Source of the DNA: Anaerohabitans sp964387285
Lineage (GTDB): Bacteria; Zhuqueibacterota; Zhuqueibacteria; Residuimicrobiales; Residuimicrobiaceae
Reading direction: 5' to 3'
Assembly (NCBI GenBank): GCA_964387285.1
Contig: CAYLWO010000006.1
Span: 1 to 64,000, forward strand
Length of the DNA stretch: 64,000 nucleotides
In this document: positions 49,540 to 57,903 of the stretch, piece by piece
Position numbering within the stretch: position 1 is the stretch's first letter
Layout: every line of letters starts with the position of its first letter
Translations under genes and position numbers: made by a program
Notes under the pieces: generated by a model
Told to the model about the DNA's origin: nothing
Seen by the model: only the letters and a program-made list of their open reading frames with translations
Databases searched by the model: none

Positions 49540-49591
49540 GTCCTATTGCAGCAGGTTCGGCATTGCAAAAACTTTTAGCAAGGGGCGTTAT

Positions 49592-50146
49592 TTGCTGGAT
49601 CAGGAACTGATAAAACAACTGCAGGACGGCGACAGTCGGGCTTTTCAAACGTTCTATGAGAAATATGGGCCCGGTGTTTACAGAATTTGTTACCGCTTTT
49701 TAAATAATAAAACCGAAGCCGAAGACGCCGTACAGGAGGTTTTCCTCAAAGCTTTTCATTCACTCTCACAGTTCCGCGGACAAGCCCAAATCTCCACCTG
49801 GTTATACCGGATTGCAGTCAACCATTGCCTGAATTTGCAGCGTTTAAGCCGGCTCCGCTCCTGGCTGTCTTTGGAATTTCTCAACAACCGTCAACCGATT
49901 AGCGAAAATATCGAGGACAACCCTTTGGATAATTTGGAAAATAAAGAGACTCGGGACTTGATTGAACAAGCGGTCGCCGCTCTGCCGGAACGCCAGCGGA
50001 TGGCATTTATCTTATGTCGTTATGAACAAAAGAGTTATCAAGAAATGGCCGAGATCATGAATTGCTCGGTTTCAGCTATAGAATCCTGCTTGCATCACGC
50101 GAAAAAGAATCTCAGCCTGGCTTTGAAAAATTTACTAAAAACCTAG
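49592..50146 (+). CDS. ECF-type RNA polymerase sigma factor
   Basis: The 184-aa protein uses a TTG start with AAGGGG about 6 nt upstream. Sigma-2 is LIKQLQDGDSRAFQTFYEKY...YRICYRFLNNKTEAEDAVQEVFLKAF with RGQAQISTWLYRIAVNHCLN. Sigma-4 is LIEQAVAALPERQRMAFILCR, then YQEMAEIMNCSVSAIESCLHHAKKNL with its helix-turn-helix. These directly match the RpoE/ECF group. The next gene encodes an anti-sigma factor with a zinc-binding HxxxCxxC motif, so the pair is regulated by release on stress. Confidence 0.93.
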   Translation: MLDQELIKQLQDGDSRAFQTFYEKYGPGVYRICYRFLNNKTEAEDAVQEVFLKAFHSLSQFRGQAQISTWLYRIAVNHCLNLQRLSRLRSWLSLEFLNNRQPISENIEDNPLDNLENKETRDLIEQAVAALPERQRMAFILCRYEQKSYQEMAEIMNCSVSAIESCLHHAKKNLSLALKNLLKT

Positions 50147-50183
50147 TGCAAGTTTTTCATTAAAATCGTGTCTAATTGATTGT

Positions 50184-50624
50184 ATGCGAAACAAACACAC
50201 CTACATACAAAAAAGGCTATTGCTCTATTTAGATGAAGAATTAGAACCAACAGAGCAAAAGCTGGTGCAAGAGCACCTGCGCCACTGTCATGACTGCAAA
50301 CATCTGGCCGAGCAAATGGCCGCTCTGTATCAGCCTGCTCCGTCTGCACCGCCGGCCATGTCGCCATTTTTATGGACGCGCATTTCAAATCGCTTGCAGG
50401 AAGCATCACCAGTACACAGACGCAAAATATGGCGCCCGGTCCTGGTAACGGCCATCGCTCTGCTCTGTATTTGGGTGGGTCATTTATTGGGCTCTTTTCA
50501 GACCACCGCCGGCAGCATGAACCAAGAAGAAATGCTGTATCAATCGTTCGGTATGAATGAGATGGAACCTTTCGCCTATTATTCCATGGCCGGCGCCGTC
50601 CATGCGGTCTACGAAGGTCAATGA
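50184..50624 (+). CDS. Zinc-binding anti-sigma factor (zf-HC2 type)
   Basis: The 146-aa protein has an N-terminal cytoplasmic domain (LLLYLDEELEPTEQKLVQEH) with HLRHCHDC, the HxxxCxxC motif of the ZAS anti-sigma fold. A single membrane helix follows (PVLVTAIALLCIWVGHLLG), then a short periplasmic tail. ZAS proteins hold their ECF sigma factor until a signal releases it. It lies 37 nt after the sigma gene. Confidence 0.88.
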   Translation: MRNKHTYIQKRLLLYLDEELEPTEQKLVQEHLRHCHDCKHLAEQMAALYQPAPSAPPAMSPFLWTRISNRLQEASPVHRRKIWRPVLVTAIALLCIWVGHLLGSFQTTAGSMNQEEMLYQSFGMNEMEPFAYYSMAGAVHAVYEGQ

Positions 50625-50635
50625 GGAGAAAGAGC

Positions 50636-51106
50636 ATGAAAAAAACGTTTATCATTGCGCTCGTTATCCTGACCGTGATTAATATATCCGCTCTGGCTAC
50701 CATGTTGTATCATCATCTCCATGCAAAAAAAGCTACTGCCCTGTGCGCCGGCAGAGCGCAAACCTGCGGCGCGGTTTTAGGCGAAACACTAGAACTATCG
50801 GAAACGCAAAAAAAGGGATTAGAGCAGCGTCAGTTGTGCTATCGTCAAAAAGCCGATTCACTGGCCAGGGCTTTGTATGCGCACCGTATCGAATTAAGCA
50901 AATGTCTCCTTCAGGAACCGGTTGATCAAGAAAAATTGTTTGGTATTATTTCGACTATGGATTCATTGCAAGGTCGCATGAATCGGCAAGTCGTGCAACA
51001 TTTATTGGAGCAGAAAAAACATCTGTCCCCTGCGCAACAGGAAAAATTCTTTACCATGATTCTGAGACAGTGTTCTATAACAGGCAAATCATGTTGTCCC
51101 AAATAA
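50636..51106 (+). CDS. Spy/CpxP/ZraP-like periplasmic protein
   Basis: The start at 50636 is preferred to an ATG at 50621 because GAGGAG lies between them and a membrane/signal helix (MKKTFIIALVILTVINISAL) begins here. The 156-aa protein is helical with two LxxxQ-type motifs (LELSETQKKGLEQRQ and HLSPAQQEKFFTM), the signature of the CpxP/Spy/heavy-metal-resistance group. These are periplasmic chaperones or metal-binding sensors. It has several Cys and ends CSITGKSCCPK. Its place in an ECF operon fits an envelope or metal-stress role. Confidence 0.78.
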   Translation: MKKTFIIALVILTVINISALATMLYHHLHAKKATALCAGRAQTCGAVLGETLELSETQKKGLEQRQLCYRQKADSLARALYAHRIELSKCLLQEPVDQEKLFGIISTMDSLQGRMNRQVVQHLLEQKKHLSPAQQEKFFTMILRQCSITGKSCCPK

Positions 51107-51129
51107 CAAAAAACCAAGGAGAAACATCC

Positions 51130-51471
51130 ATGAAGAAAAGACTCGTCATCCTCACCGTGTTGGCCCTGACGCTGATCCTGGCCGGTTCCGTCGTTTACAC
51201 GCAAGCAAGTTCCGTTTCCAGCAGCGCCACGATCGCTGCAGACAAACCCGCGGACAAGGCAGCCACCAAAGACTGCAAAGCCACCTGCGATAAAGCTAAA
51301 GACTGCAAAGCCACCTGCGACAAAGCCAAAGAGGGTAAAAGCGGTTGTTGTGAAAAAGCCAAAGAGAGCAAACCCGGCTGCTGCGATAAAGCCAAAAAAG
51401 AAACCAAGGGTTGCCCAAGCGCTTCATGCAAAGGCAGTGCTTGCGAGAAAACCTGCCCCGTAAAAAAGTAA
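51130..51471 (+). CDS. Exported Cys/Lys-rich tandem-repeat protein
   Basis: AAGGAG (about 51115-51120) precedes the ATG at 51130, which begins a signal peptide (MKKRLVILTVLALTLILAGSVVYTQ). The 113-aa mature part is made of short units: DCKATCDKAK twice, then GCCEKAKESK and GCCDKAKK, ending SCKGSACEKTCPVKK. It has 12 cysteines and many lysines. The pattern resembles a metallothionein-like or metal-buffering protein, but no homology is claimed. It is the last gene of the ECF operon and is followed by a strong terminator. Confidence 0.8.
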   Translation: MKKRLVILTVLALTLILAGSVVYTQASSVSSSATIAADKPADKAATKDCKATCDKAKDCKATCDKAKEGKSGCCEKAKESKPGCCDKAKKETKGCPSASCKGSACEKTCPVKK

Positions 51472-51492
51472 ACATTTTTGTTGCACTGATAT

Positions 51493-51529
51493 AATCCTTC
51501 CCTCATGGGGAGGATTTTCTTTTTTATTT
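51493..51529 (+). terminator. Intrinsic terminator of the ECF operon
   Basis: AATCCTTCCC (51493-51502) pairs with GGGGAGGATT (51507-51516) with one G-T pair, loop TCAT. It is followed by TTCTTTTTTATTTC. It lies 21 nt after the stop of the Cys-rich gene and just before folC. Confidence 0.85.
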
Positions 51530-51554
51530 CAAAATCCCATGCTAAATTTACCTT

Positions 51555-52796
51555 ATGGAATATCGTCAAGCGATTGCTTATCTATTCGGTTTGGAAAAAT
51601 TCGGCTGGCAGCTTGGTCTGGATCGTATGCTGCGGTTGTTGGCGGAATTGGGCAATCCGCAGCAGCGCTTCCGTTCCATTCATGTAGCCGGCACCAACGG
51701 CAAGGGTTCAGTTTGCGCCATGCTGGAATCCATGCTGCGCAGCAGCGGCATGAAAACCGGATTATATACTTCTCCGCATCTGATCAAGGCTGAAGAACGC
51801 ATACGCCTTTGCGGCGTTGACATACCTGAGCAAACCTTGGCCCAGCTGGTTGTAGAACTCGAGCCGCTGTTCGATCGACTGCAATGCACATTTTTTGAAG
51901 CAGTCACAGCGCTGGCCTTTTTGTACTTTTCCCGCGAACAGGTGGATATAGCTGTTGTTGAAACAGGATTGGGCGGTCGCCTGGATGCTACCAACGTTCT
52001 ACATCCGGAAATGACGATCATAACCCATATCGATTTTGATCACACCGACCATTTAGGCTGCAACCTGACGGAAATAGCCGCAGAAAAAGCGGGCATTCTC
52101 AAGCCGAACACCCCCTGCCTGATCGGTAAAATGGCAGAAGAAGCGAGCAGGATCATTATAGCCCGTGGACCGGTTTCTCGTGCGCGCAAGACCTGCCGTG
52201 TTTACTCCCTGGCCATGACGGATCGAGGATCCTGGTTTGAAATGAAAATGAACGGCCAAGTCATGCCGATTTTTCTTCCTCTGGCCGGTCCCCATCAAGT
52301 TCTGAATAGCTGCGTTGCGGTACAGGCTGCACACATGTTTAGCCTTGATGATAAGGCAATCATACAAGGATTGCAGGAAACGTCGTGGCCCGGCCGTTTT
52401 CAACGTTTGACACAGAAACCCGCGATGATCGCCGACGTGGCGCACAATGTATCAGGGTTTCGTCAATTGCGCTGGATGCTTGATCACTTTTTCCCGGCAA
52501 AAGAAATTACCCTGATTCTCGGGGTTTTACTGGATAAAGACTATGAACAAATGATGCAGCAGTTGCCCCGTCGTCTGGCACGAGTTCTCACTGTGACGCC
52601 GGCCAGTGACCGGGCTCTGGCTGCAGAAAAACTGGCCCAGACGATAGGCCGGATAAAAGCCGAACCCTGCGACAGCCTGGCGAAGGCTTTGCACTGTGCC
52701 GGACAGGGGTGCGGCGGGAATGAACTCATCTGCATTGCCGGTTCTCATTATGTGGTCGGCGAAGCGCTTCAGCAAATAAAATACTTGACAATATAA
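51555..52796 (+). CDS. folC: Folylpolyglutamate/dihydrofolate synthase
   Basis: FolC joins dihydropteroate to glutamate and adds further glutamates to reduced folates. The 413-aa protein has the P-loop GTNGKGS (residues 46-52), YTSPHLIKAEERIRL, VAVVETGLGGRLDATNV, THIDFDHTDHLG and EIAAEKAGILKP. The C-terminal domain carries WPGRFQRLTQKP and ADVAHNVSGFRQL (the usual DGAHNP motif varies to DVAHNV). No clear Shine-Dalgarno precedes it. The gene follows the ECF terminator, so it has its own promoter or is weakly expressed from read-through. Confidence 0.92.
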   Translation: MEYRQAIAYLFGLEKFGWQLGLDRMLRLLAELGNPQQRFRSIHVAGTNGKGSVCAMLESMLRSSGMKTGLYTSPHLIKAEERIRLCGVDIPEQTLAQLVVELEPLFDRLQCTFFEAVTALAFLYFSREQVDIAVVETGLGGRLDATNVLHPEMTIITHIDFDHTDHLGCNLTEIAAEKAGILKPNTPCLIGKMAEEASRIIIARGPVSRARKTCRVYSLAMTDRGSWFEMKMNGQVMPIFLPLAGPHQVLNSCVAVQAAHMFSLDDKAIIQGLQETSWPGRFQRLTQKPAMIADVAHNVSGFRQLRWMLDHFFPAKEITLILGVLLDKDYEQMMQQLPRRLARVLTVTPASDRALAAEKLAQTIGRIKAEPCDSLAKALHCAGQGCGGNELICIAGSHYVVGEALQQIKYLTI

Positions 52797-52813
52797 AACA
52801 TAATTAATACATT
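52785..52813 (+). promoter_or_regulatory. Candidate promoter of the ABC ATPase gene
   Basis: TTGACA (52785-52790) overlaps the last codons of folC; TACATT (52808-52813) follows after 17 nt. It would give a leader of about 105 nt. Confidence 0.5.
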
Positions 52814-52923
52814 ATAGTACTTGGAATCCTGCATTACCTCAAAATGTAACACTCCAAAACAATCTCCATCAACAACTACGTTTGAGATGCTGATCTGTAT
52901 TAACTTAAAGACTGGAGCATTTC

Positions 52924-54009
52924 TTGGCAAGTGTAGAACTAAGTAAAGTAAGCAAGCTCTTTGATCACAACGTCAAAGCCGTTGATGCCGTGGACATCAT
53001 GATCAAAGACAAGGAATTTGTTGTTTTGGTCGGTCCGTCCGGCTGTGGCAAATCGACGACGCTGCGTATGATCGCAGGCCTGGAGGAGATCTCCTCCGGG
53101 GAAATCAAAATCGGCGACCGGATTGTGAATAATGTAGCGCCCAAAGACCGGGATATCGCAATGGTTTTTCAGAATTACGCTCTATACCCGCATATGACGG
53201 TCTATGAAAATATGGCTTTTGGCCTGAAACTGCGCAATTTTCCCAAGCCGGAAATTGAAACCCGGGTCAAGGAAGCAGCTGAAATTTTAGGCATATCGGG
53301 TTTGTTGCAACGTAAACCCAAGGCGCTCTCCGGCGGACAACGTCAACGTGTGGCCGTGGGTCGCGCCATTGTACGCAAACCGCAGGTGTTCCTGTTCGAT
53401 GAACCGCTTTCAAACCTGGACGCCAAACTGCGCATTCAGATGCGCACAGAGATCTCTAAACTGCACTCCAGGCTGGAAACCACCATGATTTATGTCACGC
53501 ATGATCAGGTGGAAGCCATGACCATGGGTGATCGCATTGTGGTTATGCGCGACGGCCGCATCCAGCAAATCGACACCCCGCTCAATTTGTACCATCATCC
53601 CCAAAACAAATTTGTTGCCGGATTTATCGGCAGCCCGGCTATGAATTTTATCGAAGGTGAACTTGTTCGCGAAAACGGCCTGGCCTTCAAGACGTCTCAC
53701 TGGCGGGTAACGGTTCCTGTGGACAAAGCCGACAAGTTGGCCCAGCATATGGGTCAGCGCGTTATTCTGGGCATCCGTCCGGAGGACATAAAGGAAAAGA
53801 CGGATAACAGCGATGTGCTGACTTGCAAGGTAGAAGTAGTAGAACCCATGGGGAACGAAACCTTTTTGTATTTAAACAGCGGCGATCAAACCATCGTTGC
53901 CAGATCGCCGATTCGCACCTTGCCGGCTGTTTTTTCAGATTATCATGTTCAATTTGATATGCATAAAGCGCACTTTTTCGACGTGGGAACGGAACAAGTT
54001 CTCAATTAA
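52924..54009 (+). CDS. Sugar-type ABC transporter ATPase (UgpC/MsmK-like)
   Basis: The 361-aa protein starts at a TTG with GGAG 6 nt upstream. It has Walker A GPSGCGKST (residues 37-45), the Q-loop MVFQNYALYPHMTVYENMAF, signature LSGGQRQRVAVGRAI, Walker B VFLFDEPLSNLDA, the H-loop YVTHD, and a C-terminal TOBE/OB domain (GFIGSPAMNFIEGEL, LGIRPEDI). This matches the MalK/UgpC/MsmX class of ATPases for carbohydrate importers. No permease or binding protein is adjacent, so it may energise importers encoded elsewhere, as MsmX does. Confidence 0.9.
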   Translation: MASVELSKVSKLFDHNVKAVDAVDIMIKDKEFVVLVGPSGCGKSTTLRMIAGLEEISSGEIKIGDRIVNNVAPKDRDIAMVFQNYALYPHMTVYENMAFGLKLRNFPKPEIETRVKEAAEILGISGLLQRKPKALSGGQRQRVAVGRAIVRKPQVFLFDEPLSNLDAKLRIQMRTEISKLHSRLETTMIYVTHDQVEAMTMGDRIVVMRDGRIQQIDTPLNLYHHPQNKFVAGFIGSPAMNFIEGELVRENGLAFKTSHWRVTVPVDKADKLAQHMGQRVILGIRPEDIKEKTDNSDVLTCKVEVVEPMGNETFLYLNSGDQTIVARSPIRTLPAVFSDYHVQFDMHKAHFFDVGTEQVLN

Positions 54010-54118
54010 TCTCCGGGGAAATAGTTAGAGACTTGTATTTGCCAGGGATAGACAATTCTCACCATAATAAACAGATATTATTTTTAATTTTTCTATCCAA
54101 CAATTAAAGAGGATCCTC

Positions 54119-55366
54119 ATGGACATTGCAGAATTGAAAGGGAAAAAAATCGCCGAGCTGAACCAACTGGCCCAGGATCTGGGCGTTTCCGGCTGCACCG
54201 GCTTGCGCAAATCTGAATTGATTTTTAAAATTCTCGAAGAACAGACCAAAAAAGAGGGCCTGATCTTTGCCGAGGGCGTCCTGGAAGTTTTACCGGACGG
54301 TTACGGCTTTTTGCGTTCACCGGATTTCAATTATCTACCCGGACCGGACGATATTTACGTCTCGCCCTCGCAGATTAAACGGTTTGGTCTGCGCACCGGC
54401 GACACGGTATCAGGCCAGATCAGACCGCCGAAAGAGAACGAAAGATTCTTCGCTCTCCTCAAAGTCGAAGCGGTCAATTTCGAGAATCCCGAAGAAGCAA
54501 AATCCAAAATCCTTTTTGACAACCTGACCCCCCTTTATCCTAATCAACGTTTTAATTTGGAAACCACGGCCGGTGAAATGTCCATGCGCATCATGAACCT
54601 GCTGACGCCGCTGGGCAAAGGGCAGCGCGGCTTGATTGTCGCCCAGCCGAAAACCGGCAAAACCATGTTGCTGCAGAAAATCGCCAACGCCATCACCACC
54701 AATCATCCGGAAGTTAAACTGATTGTGCTGTTGATCGATGAACGACCGGAAGAGGTAACCGATATGGAGCGCTCGGTCAAGGCCGAAGTTATCAGTTCCA
54801 CTTTTGACGAACCGGCCGAACGCCACGTTCAGGTGTCGGATATGGTTTTGGAAAAAGCCAAACGACTGACCGAATACGGCCAGGATGTTTGCATTTTACT
54901 GGACAGCATCACCCGTTTAGCCCGCGCTCATAACGCCGTGGTGCCGCACTCGGGCAAAATCCTTTCCGGCGGCGTGGACGCCAATGCTCTGCACCGGCCC
55001 AAACGCTTTTTCGGCGCCGCGCGCAACATCGAAGAGGGCGGCAGCCTGACCATCATCGCCACCGCGCTGATCGACACCGGCAGCCGCATGGATGAAGTCA
55101 TCTTTGAAGAGTTCAAAGGCACCGGCAATATGGAATTGGTGCTGGACCGCCGCCTGTCCGATCGCCGCATCTATCCGGCCATTGACGTCAACCGTTCCAG
55201 CACCCGTAAAGAAGAGCTCTTGCTGGATGAAAAGGAACTGAACCGCGTGTGGATCCTGCGCAAACTTTTGGCCGAGCTGAACACGGTTGAAGCCATGGAA
55301 TTTCTGTTGAACAAAATCCACGGCACCCGTTCCAACAAAAACTTTTTAGAATCCATGAGCATGTAA
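54119..55366 (+). CDS. rho: Transcription termination factor Rho
   Basis: The 415-aa Rho is an RNA-dependent ATPase that terminates transcription. It has the N-terminal RNA-binding region (AELNQLAQDLGVSGCTGLRK, then EGVLEVLPDGYGFLRSPDFN), Walker A PKTGKT (177-182), LIDERPEEVTDM, DSITRLARAHN, and the C-terminal hexamer part ending NKNFLESM. GAGGATC precedes the ATG. It heads the conserved set rho-rpmE-DUF1385-prfA-prmC. Confidence 0.97.
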   Translation: MDIAELKGKKIAELNQLAQDLGVSGCTGLRKSELIFKILEEQTKKEGLIFAEGVLEVLPDGYGFLRSPDFNYLPGPDDIYVSPSQIKRFGLRTGDTVSGQIRPPKENERFFALLKVEAVNFENPEEAKSKILFDNLTPLYPNQRFNLETTAGEMSMRIMNLLTPLGKGQRGLIVAQPKTGKTMLLQKIANAITTNHPEVKLIVLLIDERPEEVTDMERSVKAEVISSTFDEPAERHVQVSDMVLEKAKRLTEYGQDVCILLDSITRLARAHNAVVPHSGKILSGGVDANALHRPKRFFGAARNIEEGGSLTIIATALIDTGSRMDEVIFEEFKGTGNMELVLDRRLSDRRIYPAIDVNRSSTRKEELLLDEKELNRVWILRKLLAELNTVEAMEFLLNKIHGTRSNKNFLESMSM

Positions 55367-55444
55367 GTTTTTCTTGCAAATAATTGAAATATTTTGTATT
55401 TTCATGATTGCGTAATTACATTTATTTGACCTAGGAGGACTGCT

Positions 55445-55666
55445 TTGAAACCGGGAATTCATCCCCAATATAATGTGAGCACCATTACCTGTGCCTGTGG
55501 CGCCAACTTTAAAACGCGCACCACAGTCGGTGATCTGCGTCTGGAAATTTGTTCCAGCTGCCACCCTTATTTTACAGGAAAACAAAAGTTTATCGACACT
55601 GCAGGACGTGTAGAAAAGTTTCGTAAAAAATACGGGCAACAAGCGCCGGCCGATTCTCAGGCTTAG
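55445..55666 (+). CDS. rpmE: 50S ribosomal protein L31
   Basis: The 73-aa protein uses a TTG start with AGGAGG (55433-55438) 6 nt upstream. It has the zinc-binding form of L31: ITCACGANFKTRTT and LEICSSCHPYFTGKQ, a CxC...CxxC set. It ends FRKKYGQQAP. The zinc-type L31 is usual when zinc is sufficient. It is followed by an intrinsic terminator. Confidence 0.95.
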   Translation: MKPGIHPQYNVSTITCACGANFKTRTTVGDLRLEICSSCHPYFTGKQKFIDTAGRVEKFRKKYGQQAPADSQA

Positions 55667-55686
55667 CTTTCCCTTTCTCGACATAG

Positions 55687-55733
55687 ACGGAATAATTACG
55701 CCCTTGCTTAAGGAGTGTTATTCCGTTTTTTAT
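55687..55733 (+). terminator. Intrinsic terminator after rpmE
   Basis: ACGGAATAA (55687-55695) pairs with TTATTCCGT (55718-55726), with an inner CCTT/AAGG stem, followed by a run of Ts (TTTTTTATTT). Confidence 0.85.
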
Positions 55734-55776
55734 TTGTGTCAAGGTAATTCGGGTTTATATAACGGAGTGGAAAAAC

Positions 55777-56709
55777 ATGCAGGAAGAAAGTCTGGCTATC
55801 GGCGGACAAGCCGTGATCGAAGGCGTAATGATGCGCGGACCCAAGGGCATCGCCATTGCCGTGCGCAAACCCAATGGCGACATTGCTTTGAAAAACGATC
55901 CGTTTCAGCCGATCACCAAACGCATTAAATGGCTGAACGTGCCGATTTTTCGCGGCGCCATTTTACTGGTGGAAACCATGTACATCGGCGTCAAAGCGCT
56001 TTCTTTTTCCGGCGACATGGCCATGGAAGAGGAACTGAAAAAAAACAACGCTGACAATAAACCCAAAAACAAAAAACTCGACAACCTGTGGATGGGCTTG
56101 ACCATTTTGTTCGCCCTGGCTGCCGGCATGGCCATCTTTTTTTACATCCCCCTGGTGTTGACCGAATTGTTCGGCTTTGATTCCGGCCTTTTATTTAATC
56201 TCGTGGACGGGATCATCCGTCTGGTCTTTTTTCTGGCTTATATATTCGCCATCTCACGGTGGAAGGAAATCCGCCGGGTTTTCGAGTATCACGGCGCGGA
56301 ACATAAATCCATTTTCGCTTATGAAAACAAACAAGAGTTGACGCCGGCCCATGCCCGCCCTTTTACCACGCTGCATCCGCGTTGCGGCACCAGTTTTCTA
56401 TTGATCGTCATGGTCGTCAGCATCCTGGTTTTCATGTTTCTCGGTAAACCGACCACCATCGGCGAGCGCTTGCTGCGGCTGGCTTTTGTGCCGGTGATCG
56501 GCGGCATCTCGTACGAATTGATCAAGCTTTCTGCGAAAGCTTATCGTTATGCCATCTTTCGCGTTTTTATTTTACCCGGTTTATGGTTGCAGAAAATCAC
56601 CACCATTGAGCCGGATGATGGACAATTGGAAGTAGCCATGGTCGCGCTCAAATGCGCTATCGGCCAGGACCCGACCGTCGGACCGTCCAAGGTGGTTTTG
56701 GTTCCCTAA
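55777..56709 (+). CDS. DUF1385 integral membrane protein
   Basis: The 310-aa protein begins LAIGGQAVIEGVMMRGPKG, the diagnostic opening of DUF1385 (PF07136), and continues RGAILLVETMYIGVKAL. It has several membrane helices (LTILFALAAGMAIFFYIPL, FLAYIFAI, FLLIVMVVSILVFMFLG) and a HxxEH-like motif (YHGAEHKSIF) and HPRCGTSFL, typical of the family. Its function is unknown. It sits between rpmE and prfA, as in many bacteria. Confidence 0.92.
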   Translation: MQEESLAIGGQAVIEGVMMRGPKGIAIAVRKPNGDIALKNDPFQPITKRIKWLNVPIFRGAILLVETMYIGVKALSFSGDMAMEEELKKNNADNKPKNKKLDNLWMGLTILFALAAGMAIFFYIPLVLTELFGFDSGLLFNLVDGIIRLVFFLAYIFAISRWKEIRRVFEYHGAEHKSIFAYENKQELTPAHARPFTTLHPRCGTSFLLIVMVVSILVFMFLGKPTTIGERLLRLAFVPVIGGISYELIKLSAKAYRYAIFRVFILPGLWLQKITTIEPDDGQLEVAMVALKCAIGQDPTVGPSKVVLVP

Positions 56710-56775
56710 TACGACCCCATACAGACCTCACAGGTTTTAAAAACCTGTGAGATCTGCAACAACAGAGGTTTTCAC

Positions 56776-57846
56776 TTGATCGACAAACTGGAAAAAATTG
56801 TACAACGTTATCACGAGCTGACGGAAAAGCTGAGCGATCCGGAGACCATGAGCAAACCTTCTCTGTTCCGCGATCTTTCCAAAGAATCTGCAGAACTGGC
56901 AGAAACCGTCAAGGTGTTCGGTGAATATAAAAAGTGCCTGGCCGATTTACAAAACGCGCAAGCTATTATAAATGACGGTCAAGACGACGATCTTGTCGAA
57001 TTGGCCAGGGCAGAGCTGGCCGAACTGGAGCCCAAAAGCCACAAACTGGAAGAAGAACTGAAAATCCTCCTGATCCCGCGAGATCCACAGGACAGCCGCA
57101 ATGCCGTGGTGGAAATTCGCGCCGGCACCGGCGGCGACGAAGCCGGCCTGTTTGCCGGCGATCTGTTCCGCATGTATCAATATTATGCGGAGAAAAACAA
57201 CTGGAAGTTGGAGGTGCTTTCCTCCAATATCCAGGGCATTGGCGGTTTTCGGGAAGTGATTTTTTCGTTTTCCGGCAAAGATGTGTTCGGCAAAATGAAA
57301 TTCGAGGGCGGCGTCCATCGCGTGCAACGCGTGCCGGCCACGGAAGCCAACGGTCGCATCCACACCTCGGCGGCTACGGTGGCTGTATTGCCCGAGGCGG
57401 AAGAGATCGACGTGCAGATCGACGCCAATGATCTGCGCATCGATGTGTTCCGTTCATCCGGCCCGGGCGGACAGAGTGTCAACACCACCGATTCGGCGGT
57501 GCGTGTCACCCATATTCCCACGGGCATGGTGGTTTCCTGTCAGGATGAAAAATCGCAGCACAAAAACAAAGCCAAGGCGCTCAAGGTGTTGCGCGCGCGT
57601 CTCTATGATAAAGCCATGGAAGACGAACGCGCCAAGCTTACGGCTCAGCGCCGGTCCATGGTCAGCACCGGCGACCGCAGCGCCAAGATACGCACTTATA
57701 ATTTCCCGCAGAACCGCGTTACCGATCACCGCATCGGCTTGACGTTGTACTCATTGGATCAGGTTCTGCAGGGAAAAATCGACGAGTTTGTCGAGCAGCT
57801 GCAAATGGCCGATCGCGCGGAACGGTTGCAGGCGATGAGTGACTGA
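56776..57846 (+). CDS. prfA: Peptide chain release factor 1
   Basis: RF1 reads UAA and UAG stop codons. The 356-aa protein starts at a TTG with GAGG about 8 nt upstream. It contains RVQRVPATEANGRIHTS with the PAT/PxT stop-codon motif of RF1, and the catalytic GGQ at residues 231-233 (SGPGGQSVNTTDSAVR). The C-terminal end follows the family. It lies just before prmC, which methylates this GGQ glutamine. Confidence 0.96.
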   Translation: MIDKLEKIVQRYHELTEKLSDPETMSKPSLFRDLSKESAELAETVKVFGEYKKCLADLQNAQAIINDGQDDDLVELARAELAELEPKSHKLEEELKILLIPRDPQDSRNAVVEIRAGTGGDEAGLFAGDLFRMYQYYAEKNNWKLEVLSSNIQGIGGFREVIFSFSGKDVFGKMKFEGGVHRVQRVPATEANGRIHTSAATVAVLPEAEEIDVQIDANDLRIDVFRSSGPGGQSVNTTDSAVRVTHIPTGMVVSCQDEKSQHKNKAKALKVLRARLYDKAMEDERAKLTAQRRSMVSTGDRSAKIRTYNFPQNRVTDHRIGLTLYSLDQVLQGKIDEFVEQLQMADRAERLQAMSD

Positions 57847-57903
57847 TGGTTGTACGCATGCAGGTTCACGCGCAACGCCTGCATCTCGCTGGAAGCAAAA
57901 AGT

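Noticed and set aside
51250..51400. Repeat array as a possible CRISPR
   Set aside because: The repeats are short, contiguous, in frame and code for Cys units; there are no unique spacers.
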